From: Saccharina japonica
Taxonomy: Eukaryota; Sar; Phaeophyceae; Laminariales; Laminariaceae
Direction: 5' to 3'
DNA: 64,000 nucleotides
NCBI GenBank assembly: GCA_008828725.1
Contig: MEHQ01002596.1
Span: 310,001-374,000, forward strand
Under the pieces are notes generated by a model that worked only from the letters and a program-made list of their open reading frames with translations, was not told the DNA's origin and did no database searches. Made by a program: the position numbers and the translations under genes. Below are positions 21,033 to 31,421 of this stretch, piece after piece (the stretch's first letter is position 1; each line of letters starts with the position of its first letter).

Positions 21033-21561
21033 CAGGGTTCTTTACGGTGCGGTTTTCCTTTTTGCCCTCTTGAAAACCGCACCGCACCGCACCGTAGGTT
21101 TTGCGATTTCGGAAAACCGCACCGAACCGCACCGCAGGAAACAAAATATAACCAAACCGCACCGTAGGGTTCACGACATCTGAAAACCGCACCGAACCGC
21201 ACCGTAGGATGCATGAAAAAAACGAATCGCACCGTAAGAGTTTCAAAATCTGAAAACCGCACCGAACCGCACCGTAAGATTCCCGATTTCTGAATACCGC
21301 ACCGAACCGCTCCGTAGGATTCCTGATTTCTGAAAACCGCACCGAACCGCACCGTAGGATTCCTGATTTCTAAAAACCGCACCGAACCGCACCGTAGGAT
21401 GCATGAAAAAACCGAAACGCACCGTGGGATTCCCAATATCGGATAACCGCACCGAACCGCACCCCAATATTTTTCTTTCTAAATACCACACCGAACCGGA
21501 CCGTAGGATTTTCGAAAAACAAAACGTACTGTGCACGGACGCTTAACCGTAAAGAACCCTG
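21033..21561. mobile_element. hAT-like element H2, body entirely minisatellite
   Basis: Perfect terminal inverted repeat CAGGGTTCTTTACGGT (left) with its inverse at 21546-21561. The 8-bp flanks GAAAATTA (21025-21032) and GAAAATTG (21562-21569) match at 7 of 8 bases, as expected for a hAT TSD. Almost the whole interior is repeats of ACCGCACCGAACCGCACCGT joined by short variable linkers such as AGGATTCCTGATTTCTG, about ten times. Minus-strand ORFs of 80-170 codons here arise from this periodicity and are not genes. Confidence 0.85.
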
Positions 21562-21569
21562 GAAAATTG

Positions 21570-22282
21570 TTGCTGCTGTGTGCCAACATGATTCACCCAG
21601 GCCCCAATAAGTCCACACCTAAGACGGCGATTAGCAACCGCCGAATACTACGAAAATCAAGTGCCCACCTCCGTGTTCAATTAGCCCTACACCTTCAACC
21701 TCCTCCCCGTTGACTTCCGAGGAAGCATCGAGCGACAACCCCCTCTCCATATAATTTCCTTGTTTGCAGCTGCTACTTTATGATGGTTATCCTGCCTTGA
21801 GACAGAAACAACCATTCCTTCGATATGTTTGCCCAATTAATCCCAAGTATTCTTGACATCCGACAATGTGTAGCATGAGCTTCAACGTTCATAACTCGTA
21901 AGCACCCGAAATGTTAAAACAACGGAAATAAAAGTAGCGTCCTTCCTATTGAGTAATTATTTCTACGTAATACGAGCCGCTCACACTTGTGGCCCTACCT
22001 CCGTGGGGGCCGGGGGGGCTCTTATTCCCTAGTACGATATATTAATAACATTCCGGCCAAACAAAGCATGACTAAGTACTATGGAAATATCGTATCGATT
22101 AGGGGGTACATAGGGTACCCCTATAGTGATACCAGGCACTACACCGTATGTATGCACGATGCAGCAGCTATTACGTGGGACCATACAGTAGTTAATAGGA
22201 CCAAATTTTGTTAGTGAAAATAGGTAAATATATAGGTTTTTGTATGGACCGTAGGTCCTATTTACTACGATCCCCCGTAATA
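21570..22282. other. Nothing recognised
   Basis: No gene or element end is seen. CATGACTAAGTACTAT at about 22066 recurs at 17751, marking a dispersed repeat. Confidence 0.35.
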
Positions 22283-22675
22283 GCAAGCGCTCTGGATACC
22301 TTCCCAAACCAACAAGATATTCGTCGGTCTACTGATTCGTCGAACCGAGAAGATTTGCAACAGCAAATGAGCGGTAGCAGCCGAGAGTGTGTATCACACG
22401 ACGCACTTCTTGTACGAAGAATGTGCCCCCTTCTGTACGCCAGCGACCGCCGGCCGACACTCGAGGCCGAGATTTTCTCAAGAAGACTACATGTCATATC
22501 GCGAGCGCCTGCCGACACTCGAGGCCGCAAGTAGAAGAAGAAAAAGTAAAATAAGGTAGTGGCAGAAGTAGGTTAGTGTAGACACGACCCTCTCTCTAAT
22601 ACGTAACCTAGCCTGGGCCAGCTTTTTCTGGTTCTTATTACTGCTGTTGGTGTCCTGTTCTACTCCTTCCATTGT
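22283..22675 (+). repeat. Dispersed repeat R1, copy a (LTR-like)
   Basis: Shares ordered blocks with 30655-31005: TGTACGCCAGCGACCGCC, GGCCGACACTCGAGGCCG, ACTACATGTCATATC, GTAGAAGAAG, ACCCTCTCTC, TGTCCTGTTCTACT. A more diverged copy lies near 29990-30360. Length and placement before a gag-like ORF are LTR-like, but I could not fix ends or a TSD. Confidence 0.5.
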
Positions 22676-22829
22676 TGACAAGTAGAGTTAGTAGAATAAA
22701 AAAAAACAGTACGTAGAACCTAGCCTGTTCTACTGCCCGGGTAGTAGACGAACGGGGTACTGTTTGTGGTATGCGGTCGCTGGAGTGCTATACTGTGTTA
22801 GAGGGGGAGTGGTATAAAGGAGACTGACT

Positions 22830-23891
22830 ATGGAGATGGTCTTTTATTTTGAGGGCGCCGGGCAGCAGCAGCAGCAACAGCAGCAGCGGCAGTATGGAGG
22901 CACAGGGCCACAGCAGCAGCAGCAGTAGCAGCATGCCTTTGGTGGACAGCAGCACCAGCGGCAGTAGGGTGGTGCCGCGCAGCAGCAGCGGCAGCAGCAG
23001 CAGCAGCGGCGGCGCCAGTACCAGCAAAACCCGAGGGTCACTGGTTGTGCACGTATCACCGGATATGGGTGGTACCAGCCGGAGTCCCCTCCGCCCCCAG
23101 GAGCGTCTATGGGCGGGTTCTACATGTGCGAGCGTTGCGGTGCTCGAGGGCATATGGCCGCGAATTGTTTTGCACCAAACAGCGTGTGCGATGGGTTTCT
23201 GGCCTATGGTCACATGGCCAGGCAGTGCACTGCCCAGCCCACTATCGTCTACGCGCCGGACTACAGCAACGTGCCGCAGGCTGAAACGCCGGCACTCCAG
23301 CAGCCGCAGGTACAGCCTGCTGTAGTGCCGAGGTCGACGACTAGGAGGGGTAGTGCTATGCCAGGGGAGAGCGAACTGCTTTGGCAGCAGATGATGAAGG
23401 ACCTGATGTTGGAGCTGGATGTCGTCAACAAGGAAAGGGATGCCCGTAGAGCGGCTGCGCGCGAGGAGCTGTGGAACATGTATCATGGACCTCGACCGCG
23501 TACCTTCCTGCAGAAGCAAGCCTGGTGGGAGAGGTTGCAGTCCGCCAAGAGACGAGCTGGAGGAATTGGTGTTCCGTACCGGAGCTTCGACGAGCTTGGT
23601 GTGACTGCGTCCGAGGCGCACGAGCTCGGTGGTGCGCGTGAGCCGCTAGCGGCGTCTGTACAGCAGCAGCCTGAGCCTGAGGTGGAGAAGCTCGCTGATG
23701 CCGTACAGCAGCAGCACGAGGCTGAGGAGGAAGAGCTCTGTTTTGCTGAGGCTGACGTATTGGAGCTTGATGCTGCTGCACCTGAGGTGGAGGAGCTTGG
23801 TGGTGCTGGCGTAACGCCCCCGCCGCTTTCGTCGTTGGTGAAGCCGCAGCAGCTGCGTGGGCATGAGGGCGTGTCGATGCAGCAGCAATAG
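22830..23891 (+). pseudogene. Retroelement gag with CCHC zinc knuckle; two in-frame TAG
   Basis: The frame opens at ATG 22830, runs through Gln-rich sequence broken by TAG at 22926 and 22965 (both inside Gln runs, so probable CAG-to-TAG), and is then open from ATG 23109 to TAG 23889. At about 23127-23170 it reads CERCGARGHMAANC, an exact C-x2-C-x4-H-x4-C knuckle as in Gag nucleocapsids and RNA-binding proteins. A second knuckle follows (CDGFLAYGHMARQC), but its second Cys is Phe (TTT, one base from TGT). Downstream are a Met/Leu-rich helix region and Glu/Gln/Leu repeats. The same frame stays open after TAG 23889 to TGA near 24347. The knuckle suggests RNA binding and packaging in a retrotransposon. 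TATAAA at 22812 is probably chance. Confidence 0.6.
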
Positions 23892-24347
23892 GATGGGGAC
23901 GGTGTGGGTGGAGGGGTGCCGCAGGTGGGCTTGGGCCAGAAGGGTTCAACATGCCCGTTCGACCCAGGCAAACGGGGTGGGCCTGACGCGGTTGGGGAGG
24001 GGTACGGTGATGGACGAGGGGTGGGGCTGGTGGGAGAGGAGACCAGCAGCAGCAGCAGCAGCAGCAGCGGCGGCGGGGCGCGATCTTTCCCATTTGATCC
24101 GGGAAAGCAGGCATGTTATATTTTCCAACTTTCTTGTTGGTGGATTGAGTGGATTGTATTTTGTTGGTCTGTTGTTTTGTTTTTGTGCTTCTCTGTGTCT
24201 TGGCCGGCATATTTGAGCAGGACTGCTGTAGTTGTGGTGAGCTTGTACCCCTGGTATGGTGGATCGCAATTATGTGTGTGGTTGGATGGGAACTGGGTAG
24301 GAGAGCGGACGTTCCCGTTCGACCCAGGCAAGTCAACCATTGGCTGA
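23892..24347 (+). other. In-frame extension after the gag TAG, three FDPGK motifs
   Basis: Reading on from the gag frame gives 151 codons to TGA. CPFDPGK, FPFDPGK and FPFDPGK occur at about 23960, 24091 and 24319, separated by a Ser run from (AGC)n at 24044-24070 and by a hydrophobic stretch (WIVFCWSVVLFLCF). The protein motif is spelled with different codons at the second site, which hints at protein-level conservation. A non-coding DNA repeat is the alternative. Confidence 0.3.
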
Positions 24348-24659
24348 TATGTGTGCGACTGCTGTAGTTGTGTGATTGTACCCTGGTATGATGGACCACA
24401 GCTATATCTTGTGTGTCCTGCTGTTGGAATCACGGGGGGGGTTGTGATGCCATGATTCTACAGACAAAGTACACTGCTGTGTGGGACCAGTTTGTGATGG
24501 ACTGATGATACAGCAAGCAGCAGTGTATGATAATTTCTGACTGTTTGATTCTACAGCAGCAGTGCATGATTTGTTAGACTGCTGCTGTGTACTGGTATAC
24601 CGTATTATATGTATACGTGTATGCATGATACCCGTACTACTGTGTGTGATAGCAGGGGG

Positions 24660-24895
24660 TGGGTTGCCAGTTTGATTTTACAGCGCATGATCTTATTGTG
24701 TAGGAAAATTACTGATGATTATTGGCTTGATTTTACAGCGCATATTATATAATGTGTTGGGGAAACTACTGCTAATTTTTGCTTGATTCTCCAATGCATG
24801 ATCAATGTGTTGGTAAATTACTGCTGATTTAAGCTTGATTCTACAGCAGTACCTGGTACATGATATTGATGTGTGAAAATCAATGCTGATTTCCT
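24660..24895. repeat. Minisatellite of about 55-60 bp, four to five units
   Basis: Units start with TTGATTYTACAGCGCATGAT or TTGATTCTCCAATGCATG and end AATTACTGCTGATT. A related block recurs at 24457-24560. No coding capacity. Confidence 0.55.
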
Positions 24896-26562
24896 CACCA
24901 GGCCCTTGCACACGGAATGGTTGTGTCACTACTGTTGTACTGGGAAGAATCACGAGGGGGGGTTTGATGACATGATTCTACCCACAGACATAGTGCATAA
25001 TGTTGTGTTTCGTTATCTAACTATTTGACTTGGTTCCTGGCGCTGAAAGTAACCACACGATGCACCGTTTGCTCAACGAGTCAAAATGCACCCTAACTCT
25101 GCGGATTTATGAGATGTAGTCCATGCCGCGGTGACGTTGAGCCGCGGCGGAAGACAAGCGACGTATGGGAAGGAACCGGATGGATCACGCTCCACCCAGG
25201 GCCAGCACTGCTGTACCACCTGAATGAGATGACCACCCTCGCTGACACAAGTTAAAGATGTGTATTGTATTATACCCTGAAGAAAGAACACCCCAAATCT
25301 GGGCAGAGCCCAGTGAGAGAGTCCGAGAGAGAGAAGAAAAAGAAGACACACACACACTGACAGCTGTGGGTGATGATCTACAGCAGCAAGTAGCCATATC
25401 CGATAGGAAACCCGGGGATGTGGCCCGGATGTCCCCGGACGACCACAGACGAGTCCGTGGGGTAGGGCGCAGGAGACGGGGGTTGAGCTCGTGGGGTTGG
25501 GATCGCTTAGTAGCAATGGCCCACAGTAGAATAAATGTTTTTTTGGATCGTTTTGGTTCAGTAGGAATTTACGAGCCGAAATATTTATTACGCTTGGCTT
25601 GTAAATTGCTTGCATTGGATATACGAGTATAGTGATATGCACCTGGTATACTGGTACCTGATATTTGGCATTCTGAATTGCGTACTACGACCTCTGAAGT
25701 ACGATGTCAGAATACTATAAAATAACAGCATCAACAGCTGTAAATTGTCACCTATCCGGTTATGGCAGTCCATTTATCATGACCTGGGGTATGATTGAAA
25801 GACGATGCTTTACCTGGTATATCGAGGGCCTAAATGTTTGTTTTAATAGAAGGATAGTTGAAGTATAACGCTGGACCGAGCAGTCTTGTACGTGAGTGCA
25901 CGCATACAACGACAACGACGTTCTGTTTGTTTCGTTGTCTGCGGTGCATATTTGATATAGATCGTTGATGTTTCTGGTTTGTGGGTGTGGAGTTGAGTTT
26001 GGTTTTGATTTTATGGTTGAGGGATTTTAGAGTCACAATGGTATAGCAGCATTTTTCTATCAACTATGCGATGAATGTTTTGTCGTCTACCGAGCAGGGA
26101 GGAGATAGTAGCTGTACTCGGTAACACGACGAAGACTTTCCATCGCAGATAGTCGAGTCCAGTTGGGTTTTTATCATACGTGGATGCGGATGCACGCAAG
26201 GCTACTGACCGGACGTCTGTCTCTGGTGGAGCAGTTATCCGCGCTGGTGTCGGTGTATGGTTTGATCATAGGACGTAGATGTCTAGAGCATGTGTCTAAC
26301 CGATAGTTTGAGATTAGCACGTACGGTCGGCAGAGCAGCATGCCGACTTTCTCATCAAACCGTTGCATGCTGAGACGTTTCGCTTGACCGTGACTCTGTG
26401 ATGAACTTGTTGTGGTTTCATCCACTGGTTCGTTTGTTTGTTTTTCCGGGGGTTTTGGGGCATTTGGTTTTGGGGGATAATAGTAGGAGTTTTCGATGTG
26501 CATGGGATGTTTTCTGGAAGTACTTGAAGAATTAACGTGCAACTTCAGGAGTTCTTAAGGAA
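24896..26562. other. No convincing gene
   Basis: Contains a GA/AC-rich low-complexity stretch (25312-25362). ACCGAGCAGGGAGG near 26090 resembles the purine tracts at 46219 and 46258 and probably marks a decayed retroelement 3' end. Frames on either strand look like chance. Confidence 0.4.
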
Positions 26563-26793
26563 ATGGAGAAAGTGTTGGGAGGTACCCATACGTTGAAAAG
26601 GTTAATACGCCAATGGAGTATGCCGATGGTCTTGATTAATCGCGCCGTACGCTTTGACTATTGGTTAACTGCGCACAACGTACAGGGGGACCAATTACTG
26701 ATACCTATAGCACTTTTGGATTCAGATGTGGATTGTTGTCTTCTTGTACTTGTATACTTCCGAGGGGAGTGTCAAGCAGGGGGGCTGCTATGA
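26563..26793 (+). CDS. Short ORF ahead of a purine tract; possible pol 3' end
   Basis: ATG 26563 to TGA, 76 codons, with a protein-like stretch NRAVRFDYWLTAHNVQGD. The end of the ORF overlaps GCAGGGGGGCTGCTATG, a polypurine tract of the kind found just before a 3' LTR, and a second tract (CAACAGGGGGGCC) follows at 26850. This fits the tail of a retrotransposon polyprotein, but I recognise no domain. Confidence 0.3.
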   Translation: MEKVLGGTHTLKRLIRQWSMPMVLINRAVRFDYWLTAHNVQGDQLLIPIALLDSDVDCCLLVLVYFRGECQAGGLL

Positions 26794-27029
26794 TTTGATT
26801 TGAGGTGTTCTATATCAGAGATGTTCTGTTGTTGTGCTCTTAGAGAGTACACAACAGGGGGGCCGATGTTATCGGGCGGTACGGTATTTATGTGAAGACG
26901 GTGTTATTGATTTTGTTTGAAGGTTTTACCAGCATACTCACGTTTGTTGGATTTCCCCCTTCCCGTAGTTACTGTCTCGCTATAGTTTAGGAGATTTATA
27001 CTGGAATCAAGATTGAGAGATTTGGTATC

Positions 27030-27195
27030 AGGATTGCCGTTTTACGTTGGCAATTCTTGAGGATGGAATTTGGGATTGCCGTTTTACCTTGGCAATGATG
27101 AAGGATGGAATTTGGGGTTGCCGTTATACCTTGGAATTGATTCATTTGTGGAATTTGGGACTTGCCGTTTTACCTGGCAATCGGTGATGAGTTAT
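27030..27195. repeat. Minisatellite, about four units of 50-60 bp
   Basis: The block GATTGCCGTTTTACSTTGGCAAT with GGATGGAATTTGGG recurs at about 27035, 27075, 27117 and 27162. Confidence 0.6.
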
Positions 27196-27662
27196 CCGGG
27201 ACCCATCGTATCGCGCACCGAATAGGGGGGCTGTTTGTGGTATGCGATTGCTTGATACTGGTTTCCCGATATGAGGCGGTTTCATACTGGTCTACGGATA
27301 TTTGGGTTTATATGATGTGGCGAGGCATTATGATCTGAGATGATGGATGCCTCGCGTGAAGCTGTCTCCCTCCTGGGAGCAGTCGATGATGTTAAGATAC
27401 GACCCGGGCTTTGATGATAAGATACTGCCCGTATATATGTGAGGGTGGAGCGTGACGGAAAGGTACGGCTCACCCCTGTGTGGTGTTCATGATGGGCCTT
27501 TGACGACAGGTACTGGCTCTGCTTGTGTGTGTATATTTGGGTATTTGGTGATACGAGTACATTATCTACCACCTTCTCCGTGACGACCCACGGTATAGGC
27601 ACGCGGTTACGAAGAACGCGTTTGACAGCAGCGTACATAAACAGGTACATCTCTATGCATAG

Positions 27663-29261
27663 TCTGGATACCTTCCCTATCAACCAGATATTCGTAGAAC
27701 GAATAACAGTATTGTATGCAACATCCTTCCGGAGGAACAGTGCGGCTTCCGACCTGGTCGATCCACAGTATGCATGCTGTTCGTCGTGCGCCGACTCCAG
27801 GAACTAGGGCGGAGAAGGAGAATACCGCTCTACATGTGCTTCGTCGACCTACAGAAGGCCTATGACTCGGTGGACCGAGAGCTGCTATGGAAGGTGCTGG
27901 CCAGGGCCGGGGTTCCTGCGGAGATGGTCGCCGTCATCGGCCAATTCCACGACGAAATGCGGGCCCGGGTGCGCATGGACGATGGAGAACTGTCGGACTG
28001 GTTCTTGGTCACGCAAGGCCTGCGACAAGGGTGTGTGCTGTCCCCACTGCTGTTCAACGTTTTCTTCGCCGCGGCCCTAGAGGTCGTTATCGTACGATTC
28101 AGCGAGGACGATGGTATCATGCAGAACCTAGTGTTCCTGAAGGAGGAGACGGGAGCGGGGACGGAGACACCACTCGACCGCGTACGGAGGGCGGTGTGGG
28201 GGATGTTGTATGCCGATGACGCCGGCGTTGTATCGAGGTCCGCCGACGGACTGGCGAGGATGATGACCATTATCGTGCAGGTGTTTGGGGAGTTCGGGCT
28301 GACGGTGTCGGAGAAGAAGACGGAGACTCTCCTGATGCGCGTAAAGGAGAAGCAGCCAACACCGCCCCCGCCGCCGCTGATAATCGAAGCAGCGGGGCAG
28401 AAATACACCCAAACCCACGAGTTCCGGTACCTGGGCGGCCTCGTCAACGAACATGGCGACCTCACCCGGGAGATCAACTTCAGGAGCAGAGCAGCGTCGG
28501 CGTGCGTCAGGAGGTATGGCCCGGAGCTCTTCGATAGGCCGGGAGCACCGTTTCGACTCAAGGCTCGCCTGCTTCAAGCGGAGGCGATGGAGGCACTGCT
28601 GTACGGTTGCATGACATGGGCCCCACGTCGCGACCACTACCGACTGCTGCGGACGATACACCACCGGCTGCTGCTGCGAGTTATTGGGTACCAGCGCAAG
28701 CAAGGCACCTACCGGCAGCTGTCCTACGCCCAGGCCCTGAAGAGGGTCGGGTGCCAGAGCGTGGAAGCCACTGTCCGGCAACGGCGCCTACTGTTCGCGG
28801 GGGCCGTGGCAAGGCAGCCAGACGGGCGACTCCCGAAACGACTGATGTTCGGGGAGCTGGTGGGGGGGAAGGACCCGGGCGCGGGGTGCCCGGAGCGGAA
28901 CTGGCAGACGTGCCTGAAGGACGACTTCAAAGCGTTCGGAGCTACGCACGGCTCTACGGACGACCAGAGACGTGTCTTCGGAATCCCGAATTCAGTTTGG
29001 GCGGAAGCAGCGAAGGTGAAGGGAGGAAGGCAGTGGTACAAGGGAGTGCTGCAGGGAGCTGAGAGGTTTATGACCTCCTGGCACAAGGGAGAAGAGGAGG
29101 CTAGCCGGAAACGAGCGACCGAGCGAGAAAAAGAGCGCAGCAACAACAAAGAGACACCAAGAACCAACGGGACGGGAGGGGTGCGGAAGAAGGGCGAATC
29201 GGCGAGGGAAGGAAACAAGCGAGAAATGGCGGACCGAGTGGCGCGATATGTGCCGGATTGA
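27663..29261 (+). CDS. LINE-type (non-LTR) reverse transcriptase, 5'-truncated
   Basis: The frame is open from 27663 (after TAG 27660) to TGA 29259. Conserved sequence starts at about 27729 with [12 protein letters not shown], the first RT block. ATG 27774 is therefore internal. Then come motif A ([13 protein letters not shown], about 27839), [15 protein letters not shown] (about 28022), and the catalytic YADD at about 28207-28220. Thumb sequence and a C-terminal region ([31 protein letters not shown]) follow, ending in a basic tail. The enzyme makes DNA from element RNA at a nicked target. The endonuclease and ORF1 parts normally upstream are missing, which is typical of 5' truncation on insertion. 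The surviving frame has no stop over about 520 codons, so the copy is young, though it cannot transpose alone. Confidence 0.9.
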   Translation, partial: SGYLPYQPDIRRTNNSIVCNILPEEQCGFRPGRSTVCMLFVVRRLQELGRRRRIPLYMCFVDLQKAYDSVDRELLWKVLARAGVPAEMVAVIGQFHDEMRARVRMDDGELSDWFLVTQGLRQGCVLSPLLFNVFFAAALEVVIVRFSEDDGIMQNLVFLKEETGAGTETPLDRVRRAVWGMLYADDAGVVSRSADGLARMMTIIVQVFGEFGLTVSEKKTETLLMRVKEKQPTPPPPPLIIEAAGQKYTQTHEFRYLGGLVNEHGDLTREINFRSRAASACVRRYGPELFDRPGAPFRLKARLLQAEAMEALLYGCMTWAPRRDHYRLLRTIHHRLLLRVIGYQRKQGTYRQLSYAQALKRVGCQSVEATVRQRRLLFAGAVARQPDGRLPKRLMFGELVGGKDPGAGCPERNWQTCLKDDFKAFGATHGSTDDQRRVFGIPNSVWAEAAKVKGGRQWYKGVLQGAERFMTSWHKGEEEASRKRATEREKERSNNKETPRTNGTGGVRKKGESAREGNKREMADRVARYVPD

Positions 29262-29989
29262 CTGTCCTGGACTGTTTGTTTGTTTGTTTGTTTGTTTTGT
29301 TATTTTTCCCCCTCCCCCCCACCGCCGCACCATTGCACCACCCCCTCGGGATGACGTGTCAATGTGTTGTCTCTGCGGTCTTGTCTGTGTGAGTGTTTGC
29401 TTGTACTTTTGACTTGTCTCTTTGTCTGTGTCTTCGTCTTTTTTCTCTTCGTTGCTTTTGACCTTTTGCAGTTACACTGCTCGCAGGCCGGGGGTACATC
29501 AGTCACACGGGACCATAGTTCCCTTCCCCCGTATCATGTCTGCGTTTATAATCGGGGTGGAGGACTCGATTTGTTTGCCTGACCGGTGTGAACCCGGCAC
29601 GGAACACCCCGGCATTATAGGGGCACCAAGATAGAATCAGGGGGCGTGTACCCCCGATTGGTGATGTTGACTTTTCCATTTTTATTTTTACCTTCACATA
29701 GCGTGTAGAGGGGAGCGGAGGGCTCCAGACTATCTGTTTTTGACTGGCTTTGATCGCTTTGCGGACCCTTCGGGTTCCACTTGTATTTCAGTATACCTTT
29801 TTTGGGTAAGTTAGCCTGTGACCACGGGAATCGACCGTGTCAAGTGTTGGATTAGTACGGACAGATGGAGGTACTGGATAGAGAGACCGGCACGGTTTTT
29901 AATGTGAAGACAACACCAACAACAACAACAACAATGCAGCAGCAGCTATTCATAGTCAGCGGTATGAATGCATGTCCAATCAACAATAT
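29262..29989 (+). other. 3' untranslated tail of the LINE and flank
   Basis: Begins with a TTTG run (29277-29300). An (AAC)n run at 29909-29931 could be the LINE 3' tail. The host sequence that follows (from about 29975, CAACAATATATTTATCGAACG) resembles the sequence just before the RT (about 27681, CAACCAGATATTCGTAGAACG), so these may be the two sides of the insertion. Boundaries are approximate. Confidence 0.4.
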
Positions 29990-31005
29990 ATTTATCGAAC
30001 GGAGAATAATATGCAGCAGTGAGCAAGCGGTCTAGATACCTCCCTTATATTTAACAGCCGTTTTTCCTAATTGAGGATTGCCGTTCCGACAGGTTCCGGT
30101 GAGAAAAAACACTCGAAAATGTTGGGTTTTGTATTGTAAGAGTTGTACTTCCCTCATAGTCAAATTCTACACTACAGTTAGTAGCACAGAACACGTGATA
30201 ACAAACAGGCTAATAAGAAAGCCAGGCTGATATTTGGAGGAAACAAATAAATTCGAGAATCATTATATTGGAATTAGTGTATAAAGCACCCTCTCTCAAA
30301 TAAGAAATCCAGAATGGGCCAGTTTTTCTGTTTCTCATTTGGTGTCCTATACTGCGTTGTCATTTGTGACAGCCGTCGACGACAAAAAACAAATAATTAA
30401 AGTCGGCATCGCAGTCTCAAGATATCGAAGATCCAAGAAAATCGGGATTTATGGGCTAGGTGCCTCGCCCCTAATATCCTCTGTTTTACGAGCCTGTCAA
30501 GGCTTCGATTTGTTTTTTGTGGATCGATACCTACCACCGAGGAACACGTATTCGAGGTTAAAGTTTGATTGTGAGCGAAGTACAACTCTTGAAGAACAGC
30601 AAACTCAAATCCATTATCATCTCATCAGAAAGGTACTGGTAATTCTCAATTAAGAAAATCGGCTGTTATTCGGCAGAACGAAGAATATGCAGCAGCGAAC
30701 GAGCGGCAGCAGCAGAGAGTATCAATCACACGACAGACGACGCAATTATCGTATGAAGAACGAATACTAGTATGCTCTCCTCTGTACGCCAGCGACCGCC
30801 GGCCGACACTCGAGGCCGCGTCCAGCTCGAGACTACATGTCATATCACGAGCGACAGTCGTAGAAGAAGAAAAAACAGTGGCAGTAGCAGAAGTAGCATA
30901 GTGTAGAAAAACCCTCTCTCAAATACGAAACCCGGCCTGGGCAAGCTTAAGCTTTTATGTTCCCTACTAGTTGTCCTGTTCTACTGCTGCATTGTTTATA
31001 CGCAC
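29990..31005 (+). repeat. Dispersed repeat R1, copies b and c
   Basis: 30655-31005 matches copy a (22283-22675) through most of its length. 29990-30360 is a third, more diverged copy, sharing AATATGCAGCAG near its start and CCAGTTTTTCTG...TTGGTGTCCT near its end. An ORF between them (30339-30653, no ATG start) is unrecognised. Another fragment (GCCAGCGACCGCCGG) lies at 31102. Confidence 0.45.
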
Positions 31006-31421
31006 CAACAGCGCGTGAACTGCGCGTATGGATTGCATACATGCGCTACACACAACTCAGGTGTCTGTGCAGGTACTCTGCCTGTGTCTGTGTGCTATAC
31101 GCCAGCGACCGCCGGCCGACAGTCGAGGCTGCGTAGCAGCAGCAGGCTGCAGAATCAGCAAGCATCAGCACGCCCCAACAAGCAGGAGTGCGGTTTATCC
31201 TGTGCTCCTCGACACACACTTGTGAGCGTCGGTCAAGGGTGTAGTTTGGAGTCAGTCAAGGGACCCAAATGGGAAATTGCCGTCAGTCAAGGGGTGACAG
31301 TGGCATCTCCTGATATCTGTGACTGCTGCACTCCGTACGTATCATACATGATAGTACTGTTTTCAACAGGCCTATGGAACTATGGACGCAATCTATGTAT
31401 GCCCACCGCGCGTCTCTTGAC

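Noticed and set aside
20827..21618. Overlapping minus-strand ORFs rich in RFGAVRCGF
   Set aside because: Translation of the H2 minisatellite in several frames.
22788..23621. 277-codon minus-strand ORF rich in Leu/Pro
   Set aside because: Antisense of CAG-rich gag sequence; the plus strand has the zinc knuckle.
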